DNA of 64,000 nt from Pseudomonas lutea (GCF_000759445.1 NZ_JRMB01000002.1:1302001-1366000); one strand, 5' to 3'; positions 20,273 to 31,459 are shown, counted from the stretch's first letter. Made by a program: numbers and translations. Notes: generated from the letters alone by a model not told the origin.

Positions 20273-20975
20273 ATTCCCGGCTAAAGCCGGTCCCACAATC
20301 CGCGCGCGGTGTTTCAGTGGGACCGGCTTCAGCCGAGAAGAGGCCATTGGATACACCCTCGATTCTGCGGTGTGGCACCTGCCGCTTTCCCGGCTATAGC
20401 CGGTCCCACAATTCGCACGCGGTGTTTTAGTGGGACCGGCTTCAGCCGGGAAGAGGCCATTGGGTACACCCTCGATTCTGCGGTGTGGCGCCTTTGCGCA
20501 TTCCCGGCTAAAGCCGGTCCCACAGTGCGGACGCGGTGTTTCCGTGGGACCGGCTTCAGCAGGGAAGAGGCCATTGGGTACACCCTCGATTCTGCGGTGT
20601 GGCACCTGCCGCTTTCCCGGCTAAAGCCGGTCCCACAATGATCGCGCGGTGTGTCAGTAGGACCGGCTTCAGCCGGGAAGAGGCCAGCGGGTACACCCTC
20701 GATTCTCCGGCGTGGCACCTAGCGCATTCCCGGCTAAAGCCGGTCCCACAATCCGCGCCCGGTGGTTCAGTGGGACCGGCTTCAGCCGAGAAGAGGCCAT
20801 TGGATACACCCTCGATTCTGCGGTGTGGCACCTGCCGCTTTCCCGGCTATAGCCGGTCCCACAATCCGCGCGCGGTGGTTCAGTGGGACCGGCTTCAGCC
20901 GGGAAGAGGCCATTGGGTACACCCTCGATTCTGCGGTGTGGCACCTGCCGCTTTCCCGGCTATAGCCGATCCCAC
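20273..20975. repeat. Tandem array of six REP doublets with 113-bp period
   Basis: After a half unit at 20273-20296, six doublets begin at 20317, 20430, 20544, 20657, 20770 and 20883, so spacing is 113-114 bp throughout. Each unit starts GTGGGACCGGCTTCAGCCG and ends CCGG-(C/T)-TATAGCC or CCGGCTAAAGCC plus GGTCCCAC. The core (AAGAGGCCATTGG...GATTCTGCGGTG) is the diverged reverse complement of the core of the array at 5615-6990. No transposase is next to it. The betA to tldD gap (20051-21100) contains no gene. Confidence 0.9.
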
Positions 20976-21100
20976 AATTCGCACGCGGTTTCACAATGGT
21001 TGCGCGGTTTGTCCGCGTTGCTCTTCCTCCCCCGCCGCAGCGGACATCCGCGCTATGATTCAGGCCATTGCCTGCCCGAGTCATCAAGGAGCCTTCCTGC

Positions 21101-22543
21101 ATGTTCGACTTCTCCGCTCAGCTCAAGCAGCGGTTCTCTGCCCTGCAGAGCAGCGCACCGTTTTTCTCACTGCGTTACGTCAAACAAACCAGCCAGCATT
21201 TGTCGGTGCGCAAGAATGTCGCCGAACCGCCGCAACTGAGTATCGACGAAGGCGCGATGCTCACGGTGCGCATCAATGGCGTTGAAGCCTACGCGGCCAC
21301 TAATGACATCTCCCAGCGCGGACTCCAGACGGCACTGGAACAGGCCGAGGTTCAGGCGCGACGCCTGGCCCCGCACTCGCTTCTGGACCTGAGCGAACAG
21401 GCCGTGGCCACCGCGCGCGCCGATTACCTCTCCCCTAACCTGCACACTGCCTTTCCGTCGCTCAGCGAATGCTACGCGTTGCTCAATGCCGAATCGGCTT
21501 CGGTGCCCAAGGACGAGCGGCTGGTGAACTGGCAGGTCGGGCTGGGGCTGGAAAACGTCGAGCAGATCTACCTCAACAATGCCGGCGCCGAAATTCGTCA
21601 GGCCCAGCGGTTTGTATTTCCCGGTCTGACCGTCACGGCCTATGACGGACAAGACAGCCAGACCCGCAGCCTGGGCCGCGAGAACTTCGGCCAGCAAGGC
21701 GGTGCGGAGGTGCTTGCTTCGTGCGGAATCATCGGCGCGGCCGTCAATGTCGCCGATCAGGCGCTGCAATTGGTCATGGCGCCCAACACACCCACTGGCG
21801 CGCGCGACCTGTTGCTGACGCCTGACCAGATGACCCTGCAGATCCACGAATCCATCGGTCATCCGCTGGAACTGGACCGCATTCTGGGTGATGAGCGCAA
21901 TTACGCCGGCACCAGCTTCGTCAAGGCCAGCGATTTTGGCAGCCTGCAATACGGCTCAAGCCTGCTCAACGTGACCTTCGATCCCGATATCCCCGAGCAA
22001 CTGGCGAGCTATGGCTACGACGACGATGGTACGCCCGCGAGCAAGCAGTTCCTGATCAAGGACGGCGTGCTGGTGAGGCCGCTCGGAGGTGCCCTGTCGC
22101 AGTACCGCAGCGGTATGGAAGGCGTCGCAAACAGCCGCGCATCCAGTTGGAACCGCGCGCCCATTGACCGCATGGCCAACCTCAACATCGAGCCGGGCGA
22201 CAAGTCGATGGCGCAGCTCATCGGCGGTATCGAAAACGGCATCCTCATGAGCACCAACCGCTCATGGTCGATCGACGACGCGCGCAACAAATTTCAGTTC
22301 GGCTGCGAATGGGGGCAATTGATCGAGAACGGCGAGCTCAAGGGCGTGGTGAAAAACCCGAACTACCGGGCCATTTCCGCCCAGTTCTGGCGCAACCTCA
22401 GCGCGGTCGGGGATGCCAGTACCTTCAAAGTGCTGGGCACGCCCAACTGCGGCAAAGGCGAACCCAATCAAGTGATCCGCGTTGGGCATGCCTCGCCCGC
22501 TTGCGTGTTCTCAAGCGTTGACGTTTTCGGAGGTGACGCATGA
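21101..22543 (+). CDS. TldD/PmbA-family putative metallopeptidase, TldD-like subunit
   Basis: A 480-residue protein of the TldD/PmbA (U62) family, zinc peptidases acting as heterodimers on unfolded peptides and on natural-product precursors. The metal-binding helix is QIHESIGHPLELDR (H-E-x-x-x-H, near 257), the hallmark of the catalytic TldD-like partner. AAGGAG before the ATG at 21101 decides the start. Its TGA overlaps the next gene in ATGA, so the two are translated together. It is distinct from the housekeeping tldD/pmbA genes, which usually lie elsewhere; the substrate is unknown. Confidence 0.85.
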   Translation: MFDFSAQLKQRFSALQSSAPFFSLRYVKQTSQHLSVRKNVAEPPQLSIDEGAMLTVRINGVEAYAATNDISQRGLQTALEQAEVQARRLAPHSLLDLSEQAVATARADYLSPNLHTAFPSLSECYALLNAESASVPKDERLVNWQVGLGLENVEQIYLNNAGAEIRQAQRFVFPGLTVTAYDGQDSQTRSLGRENFGQQGGAEVLASCGIIGAAVNVADQALQLVMAPNTPTGARDLLLTPDQMTLQIHESIGHPLELDRILGDERNYAGTSFVKASDFGSLQYGSSLLNVTFDPDIPEQLASYGYDDDGTPASKQFLIKDGVLVRPLGGALSQYRSGMEGVANSRASSWNRAPIDRMANLNIEPGDKSMAQLIGGIENGILMSTNRSWSIDDARNKFQFGCEWGQLIENGELKGVVKNPNYRAISAQFWRNLSAVGDASTFKVLGTPNCGKGEPNQVIRVGHASPACVFSSVDVFGGDA

Positions 22544-23868
22544 TGTCCCATCAGGCGCAATTCAAGGCACTGGCGGCGTGGCTGCAAGGTGCAGTCACGT
22601 CCGAAGAACGGTACACGCTCGGCTACGACGCTGAAGAATCGGACTTTATCCGCTTCAACCACGCCAAAGTGCGTCAGGCCGGCCACGTCCAGCAGGCCAG
22701 CGTGAACTTCAAGCTGATCGCTGAAGGACGCCATGCCAACCTGAACCTCACGCTGTCGGGCGATGCAGAGGTAGACCAGGAGCGACTTAGCGAAGCCCTG
22801 CTACAGCTGCGCGAGACGCTGACGTTACTGCCAGAAGATCCTTACTTACAGCTGAACGATGAGGCCTGGCAGAGCAGCAACGTGCAGGAAATGCCGCTGC
22901 CGGACAGCGCGCATGTGGTCCAGCAGATCGCTCAATTGGGCGAGGGGCTGGATCTGGTCGGCATCTACGCCGCCGGGCCTATCTATCGCGGCTTTGCCAG
23001 CTCCAGCGGCGCGCTGGGCTGGCATCAGGCCAACAGTTTCAACTTCGACTGGAGCCTGTTTCACGAGAACGGCCAAGCGGTCAAAGCCAACTATGCCGGA
23101 CACACGTGGAGCGACGACGGCTTCGCACGGCGTTTTGCGCTGGCCCGTGAGCAACTGGCATTTCTGGGGCGGCCGGCGCATGTCCTTGCGCCCGGTCAGT
23201 ACCGCGCGTATCTGGCGCCCGCTGCCCTGGAAGAAGTCATGGGCATGCTGTGCTGGGGTGGGTTCTCGGCGCAGTCGCTCGCCGACAAAACCAGCCCCCT
23301 TCAGCGGCTTTACGATGGACAGGCTTCGCTGAGCCCACTGATAAGCCTTAAGGAGCATGTCAGCGGCTCGTTGTCGCCCGCGTTTTCCGGCGAGGGTTAT
23401 CCGCGCGTGGACCTGTCTCTGGTGGCCAACGGCGCTGCCCAGGATCGAATGATCAATTCACGCAGCGCCGCGGAATACGGCCTGGTGGCCAACGGCGCGG
23501 GCTGGGGGGAGTCACCGAGCGCGCTGAGCATGGACGGCGGCTCGCTTGAACTGGACAGCGTGTTGAAGGCGTTGGGCACAGGCCTGTACATCAGCAACCT
23601 GTGGTACCTGAATTTTTCAGACCGCACTGCCGGGCGCATTACCGGGATGACCCGCTTCGCCACGTTCTGGGTTGAAGACGGCAAAATCATTGCGCCGGTC
23701 AACACCATGCGCTTCGACGACAGCATTTTCAGCCTGCTGGGCACGGCGCTGGAGCAACTGACCTGCGAAAGGGAACTCCTGCTGTCCACAAGTACCTACA
23801 GTCAGCGCCAGACAGCCTCGTGCCTGCTGCCCGGCGCATTGCTGAGTGCGTTGACGCTGACCCTGTAA
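22540..23868 (+). CDS. TldD/PmbA-family protein, PmbA/TldE-like partner
   Basis: A 442-residue protein overlapping the preceding gene by four bases. It has the general TldD/PmbA fold pattern (RVDLSLVANG, TGLYISNLWYLNFSDRTAGRITGMTRF) but no HExxxH helix, as expected for the non-catalytic TldE-like partner. A pair of this kind probably forms a heterodimeric peptidase. Two adjacent ATG codons start the frame. Which peptide is processed cannot be told from context. Confidence 0.85.
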   Translation: MMSHQAQFKALAAWLQGAVTSEERYTLGYDAEESDFIRFNHAKVRQAGHVQQASVNFKLIAEGRHANLNLTLSGDAEVDQERLSEALLQLRETLTLLPEDPYLQLNDEAWQSSNVQEMPLPDSAHVVQQIAQLGEGLDLVGIYAAGPIYRGFASSSGALGWHQANSFNFDWSLFHENGQAVKANYAGHTWSDDGFARRFALAREQLAFLGRPAHVLAPGQYRAYLAPAALEEVMGMLCWGGFSAQSLADKTSPLQRLYDGQASLSPLISLKEHVSGSLSPAFSGEGYPRVDLSLVANGAAQDRMINSRSAAEYGLVANGAGWGESPSALSMDGGSLELDSVLKALGTGLYISNLWYLNFSDRTAGRITGMTRFATFWVEDGKIIAPVNTMRFDDSIFSLLGTALEQLTCERELLLSTSTYSQRQTASCLLPGALLSALTLTL

Positions 23869-23883
23869 CACAGACATCGATCC

Positions 23884-23969
23884 GTAGGAGCCGGCTTGCT
23901 GGCGAAAGCAGTCTGTCAGTCACCTCTGGGAGAATGACATGACGTGTTCGCCAGCAAGCCGGCTCCTAC
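23884..23969. repeat. REP pair after the PmbA-like gene
   Basis: GTAGGAGCCGGCTTGCTGGC and the inverted GCCAGCAAGCCGGCTCCTAC form a pair around about 45 bp, 15 bp after the stop codon of the PmbA-like gene. Confidence 0.85.
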
Positions 23970-24063
23970 GGTCGGCCGCAGGGAGCGGCACCGGCGGACC
24001 AACAGGCAGCACGCGATAGCCACAACAGATCAAGCACCCGAACCATAAGGACCCTCGATTCAC

Positions 24064-25506
24064 ATGCCGACCTCAACACCGCAGCTGGACGCCCGCACCC
24101 TGCGCTGGATGCCATGGGTCATTGCCATCGCTTTTTTCATGCAAAGCCTCGACGGCACCATTCTCAACACTGCGCTGCCTTCCATGGCCGGCTCGCTGGC
24201 GGAAAATCCGTTGCGCATGCAATCCGTAATCATCGCTTACATGCTGACCATCGCCCTGCTGATTCCGGCATCAGGCTGGATTTCCGACCGTTTCGGGATC
24301 AAGCGCATCTTCTTCAGCGCCATCCTGCTGTTCAGCTTCGGCTCGTTGCTGTGCGCGGTGTCCAACTCCCTCGGCATGCTGGTCGGCGCTCGGGTGATTC
24401 AAGGCCTCGGCGGCGCATTGATGATGCCGGTCGGGCGGCTCATCGTGTTGCGCGCTTATCCCCGGACCGAGCTGGTGCGCACGCTCAGTTTCATCACCAT
24501 GCCCGCGTTGCTGGGCCCGTTGATGGGTCCGACAGTGGGCGGCTGGCTGGTGGAGTACCTGAGCTGGCACTGGATCTTCCTGATCAACATTCCGGTGGGA
24601 ATTCTCGGTTGCTTCGCCGTGCGCAAATTCATCCCTGATCTGCAGGGCGGCGGGCGTACGCGTTTTGATCTGGTGGGATTTGGCTTGTTCGGCGCGTCGA
24701 TGGTGCTGATCACGATTGCAATGGAAGGCCTTGGCGAACTGAACCTGCCGCACTTGCGGGTGGTGATGCTGCTGTTCGGGGGTATGGCGTGTCTCGCCGC
24801 GTACTGGTTGCGCGCCAGTCACGTGGAAGCACCGCTGTTCTCGGCTCAATTGTTTAAAACCCGCAGTTTTGCGGTGGGAATCATGGGCAACCTGTTTGCC
24901 CGACTGGGCAGCGGCGCCCTGCCCTTTCTGCTGCCGCTGATGCTGCAAGTCGCGCTGGGTTACTCGCCTTCGCATGCGGGCATGAGCATGATTCCGCTGG
25001 CCCTCGCAGCGATGTTCGCCAAGCCGCTGGCAACCAAAGCCATCGAGCGACTGGGCTATCGCATCGTGTTGACCGGCAACACCTTGCTGCTGGGTATCTT
25101 GCTGGCAAGCATGGCGCTGGTGACTGCCGAAACGCCCTACTGGCTTCTGCTGATTCACCTGGCGTTTCTGGGCGGGGTCAACTCGCTGCAGTTCTCGGCG
25201 ATGAACGCAGTGACGCTGATCGATCTCGACGATGCCAGTGCCGCCAGCGGCAACAGCCTGCTGTCGGTGGTCGCGCAGCTCTCCCTGAGTCTCGGCGTCG
25301 CCTGCGCGGCCGCCTTGCTGGGTGGATTCAGCGACGACGTGGCGACGGGCGAAGTCAGCGACGTCTTGGGCGCGTTCCAGCTGACCTTCCTGTGCGTCGG
25401 CGTGCTGGCCATGCTGGCGGCGTCGATTTTCTTGCAGCTGTCGCCACGAATGGCGCCCGAAGCGCCTGCGCGCAAGCCGCAACCGGAGCCTGAGATCGAG
25501 GCGTGA
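24064..25506 (+). CDS. MFS multidrug exporter, DHA2 family (MdtD-like)
   Basis: Proton-driven drug efflux protein of the 14-helix DHA2 group. The 480 residues have hydrophobic helices throughout. Motif A is seen as GWISDRFGIKR (about 76-86), the antiporter motif C as GPLMGPTVGGWL, and TM1 carries the FMQSLDGTILNTALP motif of the EmrB/MdtD class. E. coli MdtD is similar in size, 471 residues. It stands alone; a hairpin GCAGCCCC/GGGGCTGC at 25528-25549 follows. The drug is unknown. Confidence 0.85.
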   Translation: MPTSTPQLDARTLRWMPWVIAIAFFMQSLDGTILNTALPSMAGSLAENPLRMQSVIIAYMLTIALLIPASGWISDRFGIKRIFFSAILLFSFGSLLCAVSNSLGMLVGARVIQGLGGALMMPVGRLIVLRAYPRTELVRTLSFITMPALLGPLMGPTVGGWLVEYLSWHWIFLINIPVGILGCFAVRKFIPDLQGGGRTRFDLVGFGLFGASMVLITIAMEGLGELNLPHLRVVMLLFGGMACLAAYWLRASHVEAPLFSAQLFKTRSFAVGIMGNLFARLGSGALPFLLPLMLQVALGYSPSHAGMSMIPLALAAMFAKPLATKAIERLGYRIVLTGNTLLLGILLASMALVTAETPYWLLLIHLAFLGGVNSLQFSAMNAVTLIDLDDASAASGNSLLSVVAQLSLSLGVACAAALLGGFSDDVATGEVSDVLGAFQLTFLCVGVLAMLAASIFLQLSPRMAPEAPARKPQPEPEIEA

Positions 25507-25527
25507 TGCACTCACCATTTATCGCGC

Positions 25528-25549
25528 GCAGCCCCAAGGCAGGGGCTGC
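25528..25549. terminator. Hairpin between the MFS gene and dbpA
   Basis: GCAGCCCC and GGGGCTGC arms with a short loop. No T-tract follows, so it may be a Rho-assisted stop or merely a 3' stem. Confidence 0.4.
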
Positions 25550-25592
25550 GACCTGATACACTGCGCGACATTTTGTTTTGCAGGCCCGTCCC

Positions 25593-26972
<1,380 letters not shown>

Positions 26973-27037
26973 GGTCCGCAGCCCTCTTTGCAGGTTTACC
27001 ACCACCCCCTGGATTATTTACACCCGAGGACACCGCT

Positions 27038-28216
27038 TTGCCCGTTACTGACGTTGTGATCATTGGCGCCGGCGCCGCAGGTTTAATGTGTGCTTTCACC
27101 GCAGCCCGGTGCGGCCGCAAGGTCATGCTGATTGATCACGCCAACAAGCCGGGCAAGAAGATCCTCATGTCGGGTGGGGGACGCTGCAACTTCACCAACA
27201 TGTACACCGAGCCCGCCAATTTTCTTTCGCAGAACCCGCATTTCTGCAAATCGGCGCTGGCCCGTTACACCCAGTGGGATTTCATCGAACTGGTCGGCAA
27301 ACACGGCGTGCCTTACCACGAGAAGAAACTCGGGCAGCTGTTCTGCGACAACAAATCCAGCGACATCCTCGATCTGCTGCTGGGCGAGTGCGACGCCGCA
27401 GGCGTGAGTCTGCACATGGACACCTCGGTGCAGAGCATCGAGAAAGCCGAAAGCGGGTACTTGCTGAAAACAACGCTTGGTGAGCTCCGATGCGAGTCGC
27501 TGGTGGTTGCCACTGGCGGCCTGTCGATCCCGACGCTGGGCGCCACCGGATTCGGCTATCAGGTGGGCAAGCAGTTCGGCCACACGCTTCTGCCCACACG
27601 AGCGGGGCTGGTGCCGTTCACCATCACCGATCAGTTGAAAGAGCTGTGTACCGAATTGACCGGCACGTCGGTTGATTGCCTGGTGAGCTGCAACGACGTC
27701 AGCTTTCGCGAGAACATCCTGTTCACCCATCGCGGGCTAAGCGGGCCGGCCATTTTGCAGATCTCCTCCTTCTGGCATCCCGGCGACACGGTCGAAATCA
27801 ACCTGATGCCCGACCACGACGCCCACAGCTGGTTGACCGAACAACAGGCCGAACGCCCGAACAGCGAATTGAAGACGCTGCTCGGCGAGATTTTTACCAA
27901 GAAAATGGCCACCCTGATTGCCGAGCAATGGTTTGTGTCCAAGCCGATGAAGCAATACACCCACGCCGAACTGGCCGACATCGCGGCCAAACTGGCGAGC
28001 TGGCAAGTCGTGCCCGCTGGCACCGAAGGGTACCGGACGGCCGAGGTGACGTTAGGTGGCATCGACACCCGCGAAGTGTCATCCAAGACCATGGAGTCCC
28101 TGAAATCGCCCGGGCTTTATTTCATCGGAGAAGTGCTGGATGTCAGCGGCCATCTGGGAGGCTTCAACTTCCAGTGGGCATGGGCATCAGCGTTTGCGGC
28201 AGCGCAGTACGCCTGA
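27038..28216 (+). CDS. FAD-dependent oxidoreductase of the HI0933/YhiN family
   Basis: Flavoprotein of unknown substrate. It has the dinucleotide-binding motif VVIIGAGAAGLMCAF at 5-19 and the family signatures SGGGRCNFTN (46-55) and, at the C-terminus, GEVLDVSGHLGGFNFQWAWASG-like residues. Length of 392 residues fits. The start is TTG after GAGGA. It follows dbpA by 65 bp in the same direction and may be cotranscribed. The function of YhiN proteins has not been settled. Confidence 0.9.
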   Translation: MPVTDVVIIGAGAAGLMCAFTAARCGRKVMLIDHANKPGKKILMSGGGRCNFTNMYTEPANFLSQNPHFCKSALARYTQWDFIELVGKHGVPYHEKKLGQLFCDNKSSDILDLLLGECDAAGVSLHMDTSVQSIEKAESGYLLKTTLGELRCESLVVATGGLSIPTLGATGFGYQVGKQFGHTLLPTRAGLVPFTITDQLKELCTELTGTSVDCLVSCNDVSFRENILFTHRGLSGPAILQISSFWHPGDTVEINLMPDHDAHSWLTEQQAERPNSELKTLLGEIFTKKMATLIAEQWFVSKPMKQYTHAELADIAAKLASWQVVPAGTEGYRTAEVTLGGIDTREVSSKTMESLKSPGLYFIGEVLDVSGHLGGFNFQWAWASAFAAAQYA

Positions 28217-28263
28217 GCAGATCATGCGGGCGAGCTCACACCGGCTTAACCGCACACAATTCC

Positions 28264-28373
28264 TGTAGGAGCAATCGGAGGTTACGACGGTCGCGAAGAG
28301 GCCGGGACAGGCAATACATGTTCAGTGCCCTAGCCTGCGCGTTCGCGACCGTCGACCTCCGAACGCTCCTACA
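28264..28373. repeat. Long inverted repeat before the YccS-like gene
   Basis: TGTAGGAGCAATCGGAGGTTACGACGGTCGCGAA pairs with TTCGCGACCGTCGACCTCCG...GCTCCTACA: a REP-like element with long, nearly perfect arms. It lies in the 317-bp gap between the flavoprotein gene and the YccS-like gene; the rest of that gap is featureless. Confidence 0.8.
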
Positions 28374-28533
28374 GCGCGGTGTCGCAAATCAAAGAGGTGC
28401 CATTGGAGTCAAGGCGTCTCTTGAGGTTTCGGTATCCGCTCCGGAATAAATCTTGCTACCCGGATGTACAGCGGGCATCCGGCGCTGTACATATCCTTCA
28501 GCACATCAATCGCGAACAAGGCCGTCAGCGTTC

Positions 28534-30741
28534 ATGGCATCGACATCGTTGCGCAACACATTCCGCCGCCTTTGGGCGCTGGACAAGTTTTCCTACAGCG
28601 TGCGGGTTTTCATCGCGCTGACCGGCAGCATGGCGCTGTGTTGGTACCAGAACGAAATGTCTCAGCTGATCCCGCTGTTCCTCGGGATCATCGCCAGCGC
28701 CCTTTCAGAAACCGACGACAGCTGGCAAGGCCGCCTCAATGCGCTGGCCGTGACGCTGGTGTGCTTCAGCATTGCTGCGTTGTCGGTGGAGCTGCTGTTT
28801 CCCTACCCCGTGGTGTTCATCTGCGCGTTTGCCTTCGCCGCGTTCTGCCTGACGATGCTCGGCGCGCTGGGCGAGCGTTACGGCGCGATTGCCTATGCGA
28901 CGCTCATTCTGTCGGTCTACACCATGATCGGCGTCGATCAGCGCGGCGGCGAAGTCACCGACTTCTGGCACGAGCCCATGCTGCTCGTCGCAGGCGCAGC
29001 CTGGTACGGGTTGCTCTCAGTGCTGTGGCAAATGCTGTTTTCCAATCAGCCGGTGCAGCAGGCGCTGGCCCGGCTGTTTCGCGAGCTCGGTCTGTACCTC
29101 AAACTCAAATCCGATCTGTTCGAGCCCATTCGTACCCTGGACGTCGAAGCCAAGCGGCTGCAGCTTGCCAAACAGAACGGCAAGGTTGTCGGCGCGCTCA
29201 ACGTGACCAAGGAAATCATCCTAAACCGCGTGGGCAGCGGGCGGCCCGGCTCAAAGGTCAGCCGCTACTTGAAGCTGTACTTCCTTGCCCAGGACATCCA
29301 TGAGCGGGCCAGCTCGTCGCACTATCCTTACAACTCCCTCGCCGAGGCATTCTTTCACAGCGATGTGCTGTTCCGCTGTCAGCGTCTGTTGCGCCAGCAG
29401 GGCCGTGCCTGCCGCGACCTGTCCGCTTCCATCCAGCTGCGCCAGCCGTTTATATACGATGACAGCTTCGCCCATGCCCTGGACGATCTGCGTGCCTCCC
29501 TCGAGCACCTGCGCATCCAGAGCAATCCGGCGTGGCGCGGGCTGCTGCGTTCCCTGCGTGCGCTGGCCAACAACCTCGGCACACTCGACCGCCTGCTCAG
29601 CGATGCAAGCAATCCCGACGCGCTGGCCGACGCCACTGACAGCAGCCTGCTGGATCGCTCGCCGCGCAATCTCAAGGATGTCTGGACGCGCCTGCGCCTG
29701 CAGCTGACGCCCACCTCGCTGTTGTTCCGCCATGCCCTGCGCCTGCCATTGGCGCTGGTCATCGGTTACATCATGGTTCACCTGATTCACCCGTCGCAGG
29801 GTTACTGGATCATCCTGACCACGGTATTTGTCTGCCAGCCGAGCTATGGCGCGACGCGACGTAAACTCGGCCAGCGGATCATAGGCACAGCGATTGGTCT
29901 GACGGCCGGCTGGATACTTTTCGACCTGATTAGCACCCCGGTACTGCAATCGATGTGCGCGGTACTCGCCGGCGTGGTGTTCTTCGTCAACCGCACGACG
30001 CGCTACACGCTGTCGACGGCAGCGATCACGGTGATGATCCTGTTCTGCTTCAATCAGGTAGGCGACGGTTACGGCGTATTCCTGCCGCGCTTGCTGGACA
30101 CCTTGCTGGGCAGTCTGATCGCAGGGCTGGCGGTGTTCCTGTTCCTGCCCGACTGGCAGGGTCGCCGGCTCAACAAGGTGCTGGCCAACACGCTGTCGTG
30201 CAACAGCATTTACCTGCGCCAGATCATGCAGCAATACGCCAATGGCAAGAGCGACGATCTGGCGTATCGGCTGGCCCGCCGCAATGCCCACAACGCTGAT
30301 GCCGCGCTGTCCACCACGCTCGCCAATATGCTCATGGAGCCCGGGCATTTCCGAAAGGAAGCCGATGTGGGCTTCCGCTTTCTGGTGCTTTCACACACGT
30401 TGCTCAGCTACCTCTCCGGGCTTGGTGCGCATCGGGATACGCCACTGCCTGCTGAGGTGCGCGAGCAACTGATTGAGGGCGCTGGCGCTAGCCTGGCCGC
30501 GAGCATTGATGAAATCGCGCAGAGCCTCATGCTGCGCGAGCCAGTAGCGGTGCAGAGCGATGCCGAGGAAGCCCTGGCCACTAGCCTGGAGCAGATGCCT
30601 GAAGAAATCGACGAAGGCCAACGGTTGGTGCAAACCCAACTGGCGCTGATCTGCCGACAATTGGGCCCGTTGCGTACGCTGGCAGCGCACCTGATCAAAG
30701 CACCGGACAGTGAGCCGCAAATCACAGGCCGTGCAGCTTGA
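28534..30741 (+). CDS. yccS: YccS/YhfK-family (FUSC) inner-membrane protein
   Basis: Integral membrane protein of the FUSC superfamily, which includes aromatic-acid exporters of the AaeB type. The 735 residues have two blocks of five to six hydrophobic helices (about 20-160 and 400-530) separated by a large cytoplasmic domain, the YccS layout; IGVDQRGGEVTDFWHEP and TTVFVCQPSYGATRRKLGQR are family-like. The start was taken at the ATG at 28534; the frame is open to 28453 but with no ribosome binding site. Its end overlaps that of the convergent periplasmic binding protein gene by 20 bp. Confidence 0.82.
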   Translation: MASTSLRNTFRRLWALDKFSYSVRVFIALTGSMALCWYQNEMSQLIPLFLGIIASALSETDDSWQGRLNALAVTLVCFSIAALSVELLFPYPVVFICAFAFAAFCLTMLGALGERYGAIAYATLILSVYTMIGVDQRGGEVTDFWHEPMLLVAGAAWYGLLSVLWQMLFSNQPVQQALARLFRELGLYLKLKSDLFEPIRTLDVEAKRLQLAKQNGKVVGALNVTKEIILNRVGSGRPGSKVSRYLKLYFLAQDIHERASSSHYPYNSLAEAFFHSDVLFRCQRLLRQQGRACRDLSASIQLRQPFIYDDSFAHALDDLRASLEHLRIQSNPAWRGLLRSLRALANNLGTLDRLLSDASNPDALADATDSSLLDRSPRNLKDVWTRLRLQLTPTSLLFRHALRLPLALVIGYIMVHLIHPSQGYWIILTTVFVCQPSYGATRRKLGQRIIGTAIGLTAGWILFDLISTPVLQSMCAVLAGVVFFVNRTTRYTLSTAAITVMILFCFNQVGDGYGVFLPRLLDTLLGSLIAGLAVFLFLPDWQGRRLNKVLANTLSCNSIYLRQIMQQYANGKSDDLAYRLARRNAHNADAALSTTLANMLMEPGHFRKEADVGFRFLVLSHTLLSYLSGLGAHRDTPLPAEVREQLIEGAGASLAASIDEIAQSLMLREPVAVQSDAEEALATSLEQMPEEIDEGQRLVQTQLALICRQLGPLRTLAAHLIKAPDSEPQITGRAA

Positions 30742-31459
30742 TCATCTTGTCGTAGGTGCCATCGGCCTTCATCTCGGCGATGGCCTTGTCAAAGTCCATA
30801 ACGATTTGCTGATGGGCCGCCAGCTTGACGCTGACCAGCATGTGCAGGCTGTTCTCGATCAGCGACCTGGGCAGGAATTCAACGTTATCCCGGACCTCGG
30901 CAGGCTCGTGAAGCAGCGCGAAGCGCGCCGCGTACTCATCTTCCACGGTTAATTCGACCCTCCCCGCAGCGAGCATCCTGACGGCGGTCGAGAAGTTTGC
31001 AACCGGTACCTTTTTCAGCTCGACATCCGCGTCAAACTCCGGTGAATAGGCATAGCCGCGCACGACCGCAATGGAATGCCGGTGCAGCTGTGACAGGGTC
31101 TGGTAAACGATGGTGGAGTCTTTGCGCCTCAGAAAGCGCAGGTGATTGATCAGATAGGGCGCGGAGAACACGCCAATCCGCGTTCGGTCCTCGCTGTACC
31201 AGGCATTGATCACAATGTCGTATCGCCCCTCGCTCAGGCCGTGGATCGCTCGTGCCCACGGGACCTGCTCATACTCGGTGTCATAACCTGCGCGACCCAG
31301 CGCAGTGCGAATCAGGTCAGTGGAGAGCCCGTCGTGCAGCAGCGAGACATCGGCATAAGGCGCCCACGCATCGCCAGCCAGACGTAGCGTTTGCGCGACT
31401 GCGCCTTGGGCTATCAGCAGCATTCCCAGCAGCACTGCGGCGCACAGCAAACGCGACAT
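30722..31459 (-). CDS. Periplasmic amino-acid-binding-like protein (SBP family 3)
   Basis: A 245-residue protein with a signal peptide (about 1-22, ending AVA-QT) and the type II binding fold of polar amino-acid receptors (LRLAGDAWAPYADVSL, GRYDIVINAWYSEDRTRIGVFSAPYLI). No permease or ATPase gene is beside it. Many Pseudomonas proteins of this sort work alone or as sensors, so transport is not assured. The ATG follows GGAAGCTGA. The 3' end overlaps the YccS-like gene by 20 bp on the opposite strand. Confidence 0.85.
   Translation of the reverse strand: MSRLLCAAVLLGMLLIAQGAVAQTLRLAGDAWAPYADVSLLHDGLSTDLIRTALGRAGYDTEYEQVPWARAIHGLSEGRYDIVINAWYSEDRTRIGVFSAPYLINHLRFLRRKDSTIVYQTLSQLHRHSIAVVRGYAYSPEFDADVELKKVPVANFSTAVRMLAAGRVELTVEDEYAARFALLHEPAEVRDNVEFLPRSLIENSLHMLVSVKLAAHQQIVMDFDKAIAEMKADGTYDKMIKLHGL

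Noticed and set aside
20273..20975. CRISPR array
   Set aside because: Units and spacers are all conserved and palindromic; the spacers do not vary and no cas gene is present.
20210..21285. Repetitive open frames across the 113-bp array
   Set aside because: The period of 113 bp is not a multiple of three and the peptides merely repeat REP sequence; no start signals.
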